Of a stretch of DNA of 44,296 nt, positions 14,565 to 23,082 are shown one piece after another. The notes under the pieces were generated by a model. It saw nothing but the letters and a program-made list of their open reading frames with translations. It had not been told where the DNA came from and searched no databases. This stretch comes from Candidatus Binataceae bacterium (GTDB lineage Bacteria; Desulfobacterota; Binatia; Binatales; Binataceae): assembly GCA_035294265.1 (NCBI GenBank), contig DATGLK010000076.1, forward strand, positions 1 through 44,296, read 5' to 3'. Made by a program: the position numbers and the translations under genes. Each line of letters begins with the position of its first letter. Within the stretch, counting starts at the first letter, position 1.

Positions 14565-14900
14565 GTGAATTATCGATTTCACCGGCGCTTTAAAATCTTT
14601 CCCAACTTAAACGTCGTGGTGAGTCGTTCGGGACCAGGGATCACGGTGGGAATCGCCGGCCGTCACGTCAATTGGTCGCGCGGCCGGCTGACCTGTATCC
14701 CAGGTATCCCTGGCTCGGGCATCTTTGTGACCTCCCGCATCGGCAGCTACAGCGGCTTTCATTCCGCCCACGTCGAGCGCCCGGTCCCACCCAACCGCCA
14801 ACGTTGGGCCCATCGCATGGGCGCCTTGGCCACGCTCACGACCATCCTGGCGGCCGCGGTGGTGGTCACCCTGCTAGTCATGGATTTCGTGCTAAAATAA
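14565..14900 (+). CDS. DUF4236-type protein with a C-terminal membrane helix
   Basis: The 111-aa protein starts with a GTG at 14565, four bases after tadA. It opens NYRFHRRFKIFPNLNVVVSR, then GPGITVGIAGRHVNWSRGRL and IPGIPGSGIFVTS. These are the features of DUF4236: a basic FRRxFKIxPG start, SxSGxGxSVG, and a G[LI]PG[ST]G turn. A single membrane helix closes it (about 87-107, LATLTTILAAAVVVTLLVMD). The function of DUF4236 is unknown. It lies in a run with tadA and tldD and is probably co-transcribed with them. Confidence 0.72.
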   Translation: MNYRFHRRFKIFPNLNVVVSRSGPGITVGIAGRHVNWSRGRLTCIPGIPGSGIFVTSRIGSYSGFHSAHVERPVPPNRQRWAHRMGALATLTTILAAAVVVTLLVMDFVLK

Positions 14901-14930
14901 TTTCACAAGTTGCAACTTCCCGCGGCAGAC

Positions 14931-16484
14931 ATGAACGACCTGTTCGAGACGGTTGACTACCTCATGCAACATGGGGAAGACGAGCTGGCCCGCCTGAACC
15001 GCCCGCGACGTGATACCTGGTTTTCTTCCTTGCGGCTAGAAGTGATTTTTCGACGGGCAGCGAGCGCAGACAACGGCGCCGCGCGGCGCAGCACAGTGAC
15101 CCAAAGTGCGGGCTTGGGAATGAGCGTGCTGGCTCGGTCCGGCGCCGCCCTGGGCTTCGGCTACAGCGGTTTGGAACTGGGCAGCGAAGCGCGCAGCGCG
15201 CACAAATTGCTGGCGGCGTTGCGGGCGGGTTATGCCCGAGCCTACGAACGCGCACGCTACAATGCTCGTCAAGCCGCTGCTTTGGCTCGCTCCCGCCCCG
15301 GCCCTACTCCCGGCTGGGTCGCAACGCCCTCTCAGCGCTCCAATCTACCGGCCCGCTTCGCCCGCGATCCGACCGGGCTGGCGCAGTCCGAATTGGAGGC
15401 ACTGTGCCGCCAAGTCTCCGGCGAAATTGGCGGCTTGGGGCGCGAGGTAGTCTTTAACAGCGTTTCGGCGATGACCGAATTGCGCCGGGAATTGCTGATT
15501 ACTAGCGAAGGAAGCGTGCTTGCCCAGGGCTTCGCCTTTGCTCAAGGGGATTGCTATGTGGTCGCGCAGAGCGCCCAGGGGCATGACGAGTCCCATGACA
15601 GTATCGGCCAACAGCTCGGACCCGAAGTCCTCTTCGAGGGCGGGGGCGAGCCGCCGATGGTGACTCCCTCGCTGCGCCAGTTTGCGCTCGATCTGGCCGG
15701 CGAGGCTCGGATGCTGGCTGCCGCTCCTGCCCTGCGTCCATCGGAGGAAGAGGCGGTGGTTGTCACCGATCCCCATTTCAACGCGCTAGTAGCCCACGAG
15801 ATCGTGGGGCATCCCAGCGAAGCCGACCGCGCCCTCAAGATGGAAGCAGGATACGCTGGCCGGAGCTGGTTTTTGCGCTCGCTGAGCGATAATCAAATCG
15901 GCTGCCAGATTGGCTCTGCGCTGTTGTCCGCCTGCTCCGATCCGAGCCTGCCCGGCTATGGCCATTACGCCTATGACCACGAAGGAGTGGCCGGCCAGCG
16001 TGTGACGCATATCGATCGCGGAATATATGTGGACTTTCTCAACTCGCGCGCCACCGCCGCGATCCTAGGCGTAGCGCCCAACGGGTCGGCACGGGCCAGC
16101 GCAGCACCCTACGCACCGCTGATTCGCATGTCCAACACCTTCATCCTGCCCGGCCAGCGTACCCCCGAGGAAATCATCGGCGAAGTGAACCACGGCTATT
16201 ACGTGTGCGGCAGTCGCACGCCTTCCATCGCCGAATCTCGCGAGAACTTCCGCATCTCGGCCCGCCGCGTCTATGCGATCGAGCACGGGCGCCTGGGCCA
16301 GCTTTATCGCGCCGGCAGCCTGGCCGCCGACGCCAAGCGCTTCTTCAGCCAAATCGACGCGGCGGGCAACGATTTGCACCTGTTCGCGATCCCCAATTGC
16401 GGCAAAGGACAGCCCATGCAGATAAAGCGCATGTCCAACGGTGGACCCACCTTGCGCTCGCGCGGCTATTTGTTGGGAGTCTGA
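14931..16484 (+). CDS. tldD: TldD-type metalloprotease subunit
   Basis: TldD is the catalytic subunit of the TldD/TldE zinc protease, which trims unfolded peptides such as the microcin B17 precursor and CcdA. The metal motif HEIVGH is at about residues 289-294, in ALVAHEIVGHPSEAD. The C-terminal half shows EGVAGQRVTHIDRGIYVDFL and NFRISARRVYAIEHG, typical of the family. The 517-aa protein is slightly longer than the usual 480. The N-terminal domain is divergent. I use the ATG at 14931; a TTG at 14910 is an alternative, and neither has a strong Shine-Dalgarno. The tldE ATG follows after 4 bases. Confidence 0.93.
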   Translation: MNDLFETVDYLMQHGEDELARLNRPRRDTWFSSLRLEVIFRRAASADNGAARRSTVTQSAGLGMSVLARSGAALGFGYSGLELGSEARSAHKLLAALRAGYARAYERARYNARQAAALARSRPGPTPGWVATPSQRSNLPARFARDPTGLAQSELEALCRQVSGEIGGLGREVVFNSVSAMTELRRELLITSEGSVLAQGFAFAQGDCYVVAQSAQGHDESHDSIGQQLGPEVLFEGGGEPPMVTPSLRQFALDLAGEARMLAAAPALRPSEEEAVVVTDPHFNALVAHEIVGHPSEADRALKMEAGYAGRSWFLRSLSDNQIGCQIGSALLSACSDPSLPGYGHYAYDHEGVAGQRVTHIDRGIYVDFLNSRATAAILGVAPNGSARASAAPYAPLIRMSNTFILPGQRTPEEIIGEVNHGYYVCGSRTPSIAESRENFRISARRVYAIEHGRLGQLYRAGSLAADAKRFFSQIDAAGNDLHLFAIPNCGKGQPMQIKRMSNGGPTLRSRGYLLGV

Positions 16485-16488
16485 CCCG

Positions 16489-17997
16489 ATGCCAACCCTG
16501 CACGCACTGCGCGATTTCCTGACTCGGGGCTTAGCGCGGGCGGCGCGCGAGCCCGGCCTGCGCCAATTCGAAATCTATGCGCAAAGCGGCGAACAGATCG
16601 TCGCGCGGCTCAATTACACTTCCGACCTGCCCTCGCGCGGGGTCGAAGAAACCAAGTCACTTCACAGCCAGGGGCTGGCGGTTCGTGTCTTAACCGACGA
16701 CGATCCGGCACGCTTCGGCAGCGCCTCGCGCGCAGGAGAGCTCAACCTTCCATCTCTTTGCGCGGCCCTGGCACAAGCACGCCGCGAGGCGGTCCATGAC
16801 CCCCATTTTCAAAGCCTACCGGCCAGCCGCGCGCCGGCCGCAGCCACGTGGGAACGCCCTGGCTTGATGGGGCTGACTTCGTTAGCGCTGACCGGCTATG
16901 CCTGGCGCATTCTGCGCGGAGCACTCGATACCTTCGACCATCGCGAAGAGGTGCCCAATCCGCCCGCACTGATCGTCGGCGGCGACCTTACCCTGACCCG
17001 CGATCGAATCGCAGTGGCGGGCTCCCAGTTAAGCGGTATCCGCGCCGACGAAAGCGCCCATTTCACCGCCACGGTCACCGTAGTAATCGAAGCCACCGGC
17101 GCCAAGTCAGCCGCTAGCGCCGCCGGCCGCTCAATCGATCAATTAGAGCAGGCCGTCCAACTGGGTGCCCAGGCAATGGCTGGGGCGCTGCGCGGCGGCA
17201 ATGGCATCTGTCCACCCGAGGGGCGCTATCCGGTATTGCTTGGCCCCCAGCCGATCGCCGAAATCCTAGGGTACATGGTGCTACCCTCGCTCAGCGCGGC
17301 GTCGTTTTACCGCGCCGATTCCGCCTACTACGGACGCTTGGCGAGCGCGGTCATGGATCCCCGGCTCGATCTGGAGGACAACCCGCGCGCCGCCTGGGGC
17401 GCGCTCCATCGGCAGATTAGCTGCGAGGGACTCTCAACCACGCGCACCAGCCTGATTCGCAACGGCAAGGTCGCTGGCTTGATGGCCTCCTATTACGACA
17501 CCCTGCGGCTACGCGCGGCGCAAGCCGGGGTGGCGGCGCAGACCTCCGGCCTCGCCCTCAAGCCCAATTGCGGCTGGCGGCTGGGCAGTTACGGCGGACG
17601 GCGTTTCGACGCGCCGCCACGCGCGGTGGCTAGCAACGTTGCGTTGCGAGCACGGGGCGGCAGGGAAGAAGGCAAGCTGGCGGGTGATATCCGCCACGGC
17701 ATCCAAGTCGGGAGGGTCTGGTACACCTATCCGATTAACGGCCAGCGAGCCGGTGATTTTACCTGCACCGTGAGCGGCGATTCCTACCTGATCGTAGACG
17801 GCCGCGTAAGCGCGCCAATCGTGCCCAATCGACTGCGTATCAACGCCAACATCGACGAAGTCTTCAACGCCGTCCGTGCCGCCGGCAATCGCACCCATCT
17901 CGCCCTGGTATGGGGCGAGCCGCATGTTTTTTACGTACCGGCGCTGGCTGTCGACAGCCTCTCATTCGCCCCGGTGGGACGCGAGCCACCACGGTAA
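16489..17997 (+). CDS. tldE: TldE/PmbA-type protease subunit
   Basis: TldE is the non-catalytic partner forming the heterodimer with TldD. The 502-aa protein has no HExxxH motif, as expected. It shows the family features FEIYAQSGEQIVARL, SRGVEETKSLHSQGLAVRVL, SAASFYRADSAYYGRLASAV, TTRTSLIRNGKVAG and GDFTCTVSGDSYLIVDGRVS. The start ATG at 16489 is 4 bases after the tldD stop, so the pair is translationally coupled. No RiPP precursor or modifying enzyme was seen close by, so this is more likely a housekeeping TldDE. Confidence 0.92.
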   Translation: MPTLHALRDFLTRGLARAAREPGLRQFEIYAQSGEQIVARLNYTSDLPSRGVEETKSLHSQGLAVRVLTDDDPARFGSASRAGELNLPSLCAALAQARREAVHDPHFQSLPASRAPAAATWERPGLMGLTSLALTGYAWRILRGALDTFDHREEVPNPPALIVGGDLTLTRDRIAVAGSQLSGIRADESAHFTATVTVVIEATGAKSAASAAGRSIDQLEQAVQLGAQAMAGALRGGNGICPPEGRYPVLLGPQPIAEILGYMVLPSLSAASFYRADSAYYGRLASAVMDPRLDLEDNPRAAWGALHRQISCEGLSTTRTSLIRNGKVAGLMASYYDTLRLRAAQAGVAAQTSGLALKPNCGWRLGSYGGRRFDAPPRAVASNVALRARGGREEGKLAGDIRHGIQVGRVWYTYPINGQRAGDFTCTVSGDSYLIVDGRVSAPIVPNRLRINANIDEVFNAVRAAGNRTHLALVWGEPHVFYVPALAVDSLSFAPVGREPPR

Positions 17998-18090
17998 CGA
18001 GAGTCGACATCGCCAGCCATCTTCAGGTCGGCGTGTACCTTGCGGAAAAAGAAGCGCAGCAATGAACCGCGCCGCACGCTTCGATAGTGG

Positions 18091-18210
18091 TTACTTTTTC
18101 TGTTCCATAGCCACGCCGCAGCATTTCAGCACACCGGCGCCGGCCTTGGTCACAATGACCTGCGAATTGCACTTACCGCAAATGTAAATCTTGCCTAGCT
18201 GGTTAGCCAT
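18091..18210 (-). CDS. Desulforedoxin-like small iron-binding protein (39 aa)
   Basis: The 39-residue protein has the four cysteines of desulforedoxin: CGKC near residues 11-14 and the adjacent pair in VLKCCGVAM. These would hold one Fe in a rubredoxin-like tetrahedral site. This module is usually found alone in sulfate reducers or fused to neelaredoxin in desulfoferrodoxin. It starts MANQLGKIYICGKC; the paralogue at 22913-23056 starts MANLLGKRYMCAKC. It lies 25 bases downstream of the crotonase gene and is the last gene of that block. Electron transfer or metal storage is inferred from the fold. Confidence 0.8.
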   Translation of the reverse strand: MANQLGKIYICGKCNSQVIVTKAGAGVLKCCGVAMEQKK

Positions 18211-18235
18211 CTTGACGGAACTTACTCCCAAACGC

Positions 18236-19003
18236 TCATCTTCCCTTGAATAGCGGTTTGCGTTTGTCCAGGAAAGCGCGCACACCCTCGGCCCGATCGG
18301 CGGTGGTTTGGAGCAGCGCGTAGAGATCCTCTTCCAGCCGAATGCCCTGATCCAAGGTCAGATCGTAGCCCTTGACAATCGCCTCTTTGACCAACCGCGT
18401 GGCTAGCGGCGCACGCGCAAGCAGGCTCGCGATCAGCTTAGCCCTGAGCGCTGCCAACGCCGCCTTGCTGGCCGGCGCGTAGGTTACCAGCCCCAGCTTC
18501 AGCGCCTGGCGGCCCGACACGGTGGCGCCGGTCAGCATCATCCGCAGCGCCGGCGCAACCCCGATCAGGCGAGGCAAGCGCTGGCTGCCACCAAAGCGCG
18601 GCAACTGCCCACGCAGCAATTGGCGCAACCCCATCCGCGCGCCGGCATGGGCCGCGCGCAGGTCCAGCGCCAGAGCAAGCTCCAGTCCCTCGTCAAAAGC
18701 CTGGCCTTCGATCACGGCCAGCGTGGGCTTACTGAGCGCGGCGAGCGATTCCACTACCGCCCCGTCCACGTCGGGCTGAAAACCGGCGCAAAAATTTCCA
18801 CCGCCGCCGGCGATTACCACAAAGCGCACGCCGTCGTCGTCTTCCACCTCTTCGGCCAGTTCGATCAGATTTTGCGCCATCCTGGCAGTGAGCCGATTGG
18901 CGCGCGGTGCTTCCAATACGGCGCTTACATAACCCGGCAGGCGCCGAATAATCACGCGTCCGGATGGCGGCACGGCACGGCGCGATCGATTCGGCTCAGT
19001 CAA
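18236..19003 (-). CDS. Enoyl-CoA hydratase/isomerase (crotonase) family protein
   Basis: The 255-aa crotonase has FVVIAGGGGNFCAGFQPDVD for the first oxyanion-hole strand and EGQAFDEGLELALALDLRAA for the second, followed by LPRFGGSQRLPRLIG. The Glu of GLE, matching Glu144 of rat hydratase, is present. The position of Glu164 reads Gln in MGLRQLLRG. Loss of the second acid argues against ordinary hydration and for another crotonase reaction, which is inference. The start is taken as a TTG at 19003, overlapping the upstream ligase stop by 8 bases with AAGGAA about 10 bases ahead; GTG codons at 18973 and 18955 are alternatives. Confidence 0.85.
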   Translation of the reverse strand: MTEPNRSRRAVPPSGRVIIRRLPGYVSAVLEAPRANRLTARMAQNLIELAEEVEDDDGVRFVVIAGGGGNFCAGFQPDVDGAVVESLAALSKPTLAVIEGQAFDEGLELALALDLRAAHAGARMGLRQLLRGQLPRFGGSQRLPRLIGVAPALRMMLTGATVSGRQALKLGLVTYAPASKAALAALRAKLIASLLARAPLATRLVKEAIVKGYDLTLDQGIRLEEDLYALLQTTADRAEGVRAFLDKRKPLFKGR

Positions 19004-20552
19004 TAGCGCGCAGTTCCTTGCGCAGGATTTTGCCCAGCGGGTTGCGCGGCAGGGCAGCAATGAAGCGATAATCCTTGGGGCATTTGAAGCTGGCCAGGCG
19101 GGCTGAGCAAAACGCGTGCAGTTCCGCGCTGTCGAGCTTATGGCCCGCACGCACCACGATGAAAGCCGCCACCGTCTGCCCCCACTCCTGCGAGGGCCAA
19201 CCCACCACCGCCGCCTCTTCCACTGCGGGATGGCTCATCAGCACCGCCTCGACCTCGGCGGGAGCGATATTCTCGCCGCCGCGGATGATCAAATCGTCCT
19301 TGCGTCCCGCGAAAAAGACATACCCGCCGCGGTCGATCCAACCCAGGTCGCCGGTGGCTCGCCATCCATCGCCCAAGGCCAACTCGTCGCGATGGCCGGC
19401 GTAGCCTTTCATCACGCGGGGGGTTCGGATACACAGTTCGCCGACCTGGTCGGGTCCCAGTCGGTTGCCGCTTTCGTCGCGCACCATCACTTCGACGTCC
19501 GCCAGGGGCCGGCCGATCGAGCCTAGGCGCTTAAGCTTAAGCTCGATCTCTTCGGGATTGCCCTCCAAGCGATGGTCTTCGGGCCCCAACACGGTCAGCG
19601 ACGAGGTGGTTTCGGTCTGGCCGTAGGCATTGACGAATCCAACGGACCGGGGCAGCACTTCGATCGCGCGGCGGATGACCCCAAGCGGCATCGGAGCGCC
19701 GCCGTAGGCTAGATTCTGCAGGCTAGAGAGATCAGTGTGAGCCAAGGCCGGCTCGTCGAGCAACTGCTTGAGCATCGTGGGCACGACGAAAGCGTGCGTT
19801 ACCCGCTCACGCGCCACCAGTTCCAGCCAAGCTCGCGGCTCGAATTGAGGCATCACGATCATCTTGCGGCCACTCCATGGCGAACTCATCATCGCGGTGG
19901 CGCCGGCGATATGGTAAAAGGGCACGCAAATCAGCGCGACACCGCGCTCGCCGCCGTCGGCCATCTCGACATTGGCGGTCACATAGGCGGTGAAGTCGTG
20001 AAAGCTCAACATCACGCCCTTGGGCTGCGAGGTGGTGCCGCTGGTGTACATTAGGATTGAGGTATCTTCTTCGGCGATTTCAGCCTCCCACTGCGCGGGC
20101 ATGGCCGCCTCCGCCATCTGGCGCAGATTATCCGGGCTGTCTTCGCCCAGGTCGATAATGGCGTGGAGGGCGGGCAGGCGGTCGCGAAGCTGGGCCAGCG
20201 TGGGGCGATAACGCTCGCCCACCAGCAAAACCCGCGCGCACGCGGTGGCTAGCATGTATTCCAACTCGGGCGCCTTGGCTCGGTAATTGAGCGGCAGAAA
20301 GGTCAGGCCGGCTCGAGCCGCGGCATAGTAGGCCGCCAGATAAAGGTCGGAGTTGGTATCGAGCACCGCAACCACGTCGGCCCCGCCCGCGGCCTGCTCG
20401 TGGCGCTCAAGGCCCAAATTGGCAAAGACCGTGCAGATCCGCGCGCTCAGCTCAGCGAGTTGCGCGTAAGTGTAGCGGCGGCGACCGAAGACCAGGATTT
20501 CCTGGTCGGGAAACAGGCCAGCCGGAATGGAGAGAAAGCCAACGGTATTCAC
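18996..20552 (-). CDS. Acyl-CoA synthetase (AMP-forming)
   Basis: Activates a carboxylic acid to its CoA thioester through an acyl-adenylate. The 518-aa protein carries ILMYTSGTTSQPKGVM (167-182), NAYGQTETTSSLTVL, TGDLGWIDRGGYVFFAGRKD, LIIRGGENIAPAEVE and the C-terminal catalytic Lys in NPLGKILRKEL. This is the full set of ANL-superfamily motifs. It resembles medium or long-chain fatty-acid and aromatic-acid ligases; the substrate cannot be read from the motifs. It is flanked by two crotonases on the same strand, so the acid is probably degraded by beta-oxidation-like steps. Confidence 0.92.
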   Translation of the reverse strand: MNTVGFLSIPAGLFPDQEILVFGRRRYTYAQLAELSARICTVFANLGLERHEQAAGGADVVAVLDTNSDLYLAAYYAAARAGLTFLPLNYRAKAPELEYMLATACARVLLVGERYRPTLAQLRDRLPALHAIIDLGEDSPDNLRQMAEAAMPAQWEAEIAEEDTSILMYTSGTTSQPKGVMLSFHDFTAYVTANVEMADGGERGVALICVPFYHIAGATAMMSSPWSGRKMIVMPQFEPRAWLELVARERVTHAFVVPTMLKQLLDEPALAHTDLSSLQNLAYGGAPMPLGVIRRAIEVLPRSVGFVNAYGQTETTSSLTVLGPEDHRLEGNPEEIELKLKRLGSIGRPLADVEVMVRDESGNRLGPDQVGELCIRTPRVMKGYAGHRDELALGDGWRATGDLGWIDRGGYVFFAGRKDDLIIRGGENIAPAEVEAVLMSHPAVEEAAVVGWPSQEWGQTVAAFIVVRAGHKLDSAELHAFCSARLASFKCPKDYRFIAALPRNPLGKILRKELRAID

Positions 20553-20575
20553 TCAAGTGTTCCTGCGTCGAAGGT

Positions 20576-21340
20576 TCAGGCGAATGATTTCACTCGCGCC
20601 GCCAGATTGCGCTCGTGCCTGAGAGCCTGCGCCATGGGCAACTCCAGCCCTTCCCACACCGCGCATCGCAGCGCCGCGCTGAGCGCGCGCGGGAAGCGGC
20701 TGCACTTAAGAGCCAGCCGCTGAACCCTCGCATCGAGCTGGGACGGCGGGCTGATTTCGGCCACCAAACCTATACGTCGCGCCAGATTCGCGTCAATCCA
20801 ACGACCGGTCAAGGCAAGATCGAGCGCCCATCCCAGCCCCAACCGTCGCGGCGCCGTCTGGGTTCCCGCCACCCCCGGAATCATCCCCATTGCGGTCTCG
20901 GGCAGAGACAGCCGGGTATCGCTGGCGGCGATCGCGAAATCGCACAGCAATGCCATCTCCAATCCACCACCCACGGCGTAGCCGTGCAGGGCCGCGATGG
21001 AAACCACGGGCAGGCTGCGCAAGAGTTGCCAAACATCACGCCGAAAGCGGACCCAACGGGCCACGATCGGCGAAGGCGCCTGGCCGAATTCGCTTACGTC
21101 ACCGCCGCTGCAAAAGGCGGCACCCGCACCGGCCAACACCATAGCGCCGACCTCGGGGTCATGGTGGACCGCCCACAAGGCCTGGTAGAGTTCGTCGCGC
21201 ATGCGAAGGTTATAGGCGTTGAAGACCTCCGGCCGATTGAGGGTCAGCCAAGCTACCGGACCGCGCTTGTCCAGCAGCACGGTGGCCGATGGTTCAGAAT
21301 CCGGGGATACCAGTGATGGTTTCGGGCCGCCCGCGCTCAT
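20576..21340 (-). CDS. Enoyl-CoA hydratase/isomerase
   Basis: A crotonase of 254 aa with both hydratase acids present: Glu in HGYAVGGGLEMALLCDFAIA and Glu in LSLPETAMGMIPGVAGTQ. The first oxyanion strand is MVLAGAGAAFCSGGDVSEFG. It probably hydrates a 2-enoyl-CoA or isomerises the double bond. I use the ATG at 21340; one at 21358 adds six residues. The gene overlaps the end of the upstream amidohydrolase by 47 bases and ends 23 bases before the acyl-CoA ligase start, so the three are one operon. Confidence 0.92.
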   Translation of the reverse strand: MSAGGPKPSLVSPDSEPSATVLLDKRGPVAWLTLNRPEVFNAYNLRMRDELYQALWAVHHDPEVGAMVLAGAGAAFCSGGDVSEFGQAPSPIVARWVRFRRDVWQLLRSLPVVSIAALHGYAVGGGLEMALLCDFAIAASDTRLSLPETAMGMIPGVAGTQTAPRRLGLGWALDLALTGRWIDANLARRIGLVAEISPPSQLDARVQRLALKCSRFPRALSAALRCAVWEGLELPMAQALRHERNLAARVKSFA

Positions 21341-22826
21341 ATACCACTCGTCCGCCAATGATCGTCAAATCGATCGGCACAGCAGCCAGTTCCGCCGGCG
21401 TGAGCTGGCTGGGATCGGCCGCCATCACGATCATGTCGGCGGCCAGACCCGGCTGCAACGCGCCCGCCGGCCAGCCCGCCAACTCGGCGCCGGCGCGAGT
21501 AAAAAGGTCGAAGGCCTGGGGCAACGGCAAAGCTTCATCAGCCCCCAATTGGGCTCCCTCCAACGTGGTTCGGGCGATGGCGGCGGCGATCGCCACCAGC
21601 GGGCGGGCCGGGGTTACCGGCGCATCGGTGCCGGCCGCCAGTGGAATTCCGGTGCGCAGCAGACTGCGCGCGCGATAAAGGTAGGGCGTCAGGCCCGGCT
21701 CGTCGCAATATTTCGCGCCGCGATAGTAGATGAAGCCGGGATTGGTCACCACCCAGGCACCCAGGGCGGCGATACGCGTGGCCTGCTCGTCGGTGATTAT
21801 CCCGCCATGCTCGATCCGGCAGGGCGCGGTGGGCGGCCGCTTCAAGCCCGCAACCGCCGCTTCCACCGCGTTGAGCGCAGCTTCGAGCTCTTCAATCTCG
21901 GTGGCGTGAAAGGCGCAGCTGGCTCCCATTTCCAAGGCGCGACGAACGCTCTCCACTCGCTGTGGCGAAGCCGGGGCGGCGCGAAATTTAATCCCTGTAC
22001 ACGCCACCCGCGCCCCCTGGGATAACTCCTTGGTCGAAGGAAAATGCGCTATCTGCCCTTCGCCCAGCATCACCGAGATGCGCTGGGTGATCGCACCGGC
22101 GGCGCACAGTTCAGCCAAAGTCGCTAACTGGGCCAGGTCGTTGCATGCGCCGGCGTCGGTAAATGCCGTTACTCCAGCGGCCGCCAGCTCGCGACTGAAG
22201 GTGCGCGCGCGACTCTGCAAATCGGCCGCCAGCACGCGCGGCAGGCGCGCGCCCAGCCAATCTTCCATCCCAACCACCAAGCTCTCCACTCGGCCGTTGG
22301 CGTCGCGGGACAAACGAGCGCCCGGCGGCGGTATGAAATCGGAGCGCTCCAGCCCCAGCAGAGCGATCGCGCGCGAATTGAGCCAGGAGGCGTGCAGGGT
22401 TTGATGGCGTAGGCGCAAGGGATGCCTGGGCGTGGCGCGGTCTAGTTCTTCGCGCCGCGGCCCGCGCCGCTCGCGCAACAAGCTTTCGTCGCAGCCAAAC
22501 ACTCGCAGCCAGTTGCCGGGCGCGGTGCGGGCCGCCGCCTGACGCAACTCCTGCTCCAACTCCTGCAAGCTGCGCACCGAGTTCAAGCGCACCCCCGCGG
22601 CAGCCGCCGCCGCTTCCATGAAATGCAGGTGGGAATCGATAAAACCGGGCGCCAGCAGGCGCCCACCCAACGGAATTAGATAGGTACGCGGGCCAACACT
22701 GGCGCTCAGCTCCGAGAATCGGCCGCAAGCAACGATCGCGCCGCCCGCTACCGCTACTGCGTCGCAATCCGGACGCCCCCACAGCCGAGCCCCGTGCAGC
22801 ACTAAATCCGGTTGCCCGTCAGTCAT
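21294..22826 (-). CDS. Amidohydrolase family 3 (YtcJ-like) metal hydrolase
   Basis: The 510-aa protein begins with a beta-sandwich strand (DLVLHGARLWGRPDCDAVAV). It then shows GGRLLAPGFIDSHLHFMEAA with the HxH metal pair, IEHGGIITDEQATRIAALGA with the barrel His, and LAAGTDAPVTPARPLVAIAA with the final Asp. The C-terminus (LAADMIVMAADPSQLTPAEL) completes the amidohydrolase-3 pattern. The family hydrolyses amides, and some members act on cyclic compounds; the substrate is unknown. As the first gene of the CoA cluster it may open or deacylate a compound whose acid then enters the ligase. Confidence 0.9.
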   Translation of the reverse strand: MTDGQPDLVLHGARLWGRPDCDAVAVAGGAIVACGRFSELSASVGPRTYLIPLGGRLLAPGFIDSHLHFMEAAAAAAGVRLNSVRSLQELEQELRQAAARTAPGNWLRVFGCDESLLRERRGPRREELDRATPRHPLRLRHQTLHASWLNSRAIALLGLERSDFIPPPGARLSRDANGRVESLVVGMEDWLGARLPRVLAADLQSRARTFSRELAAAGVTAFTDAGACNDLAQLATLAELCAAGAITQRISVMLGEGQIAHFPSTKELSQGARVACTGIKFRAAPASPQRVESVRRALEMGASCAFHATEIEELEAALNAVEAAVAGLKRPPTAPCRIEHGGIITDEQATRIAALGAWVVTNPGFIYYRGAKYCDEPGLTPYLYRARSLLRTGIPLAAGTDAPVTPARPLVAIAAAIARTTLEGAQLGADEALPLPQAFDLFTRAGAELAGWPAGALQPGLAADMIVMAADPSQLTPAELAAVPIDLTIIGGRVVYERGRPETITGIPGF

Positions 22827-22912
22827 GACCCACTAAGTACCGCGGGTGGTGCAAGCTTGCTCGCTGGTTTGGGAAAAAGCGATCGCGCCGGCTACCTCTC
22901 GAATCATTACGC

Positions 22913-23056
22913 TCAGTCGGAGGCGGGTAGCGCTTTGGCTTCTTTGATTTGCATGGGCTGATCGCAGCATTCCACCGTGCCCTCGCCCGGCTTGTTGCAC
23001 AGCACCTCGGTTCCACATTTGGCGCACATGTAGCGCTTGCCCAACAGATTGGCCAT
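22913..23056 (-). CDS. Desulforedoxin-like small iron-binding protein (47 aa)
   Basis: The 47-residue protein reads MANLLGKRYMCAKCGTEVLC and continues to GTVECCDQPMQIKE. CxxC and an adjacent CC pair form the rubredoxin-like iron site of desulforedoxin; one further Cys (residue 20) is extra. A clear Shine-Dalgarno GGAGG lies 6-8 bases before the ATG at 23056. It sits between ygfZ and the amidohydrolase on the same strand. Its paralogue is at 18091-18210 at the other end of the CoA cluster. Confidence 0.82.
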   Translation of the reverse strand: MANLLGKRYMCAKCGTEVLCNKPGEGTVECCDQPMQIKEAKALPASD

Positions 23057-23082
23057 TCACATCCTCCCCTCAAGTACACCCT

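Noticed and set aside
14910-17997. RiPP (microcin-like) biosynthesis locus around tldD/tldE
   Set aside because: No precursor peptide, cyclodehydratase or dedicated exporter is near. Most genomes carry tldDE as a housekeeping pair.
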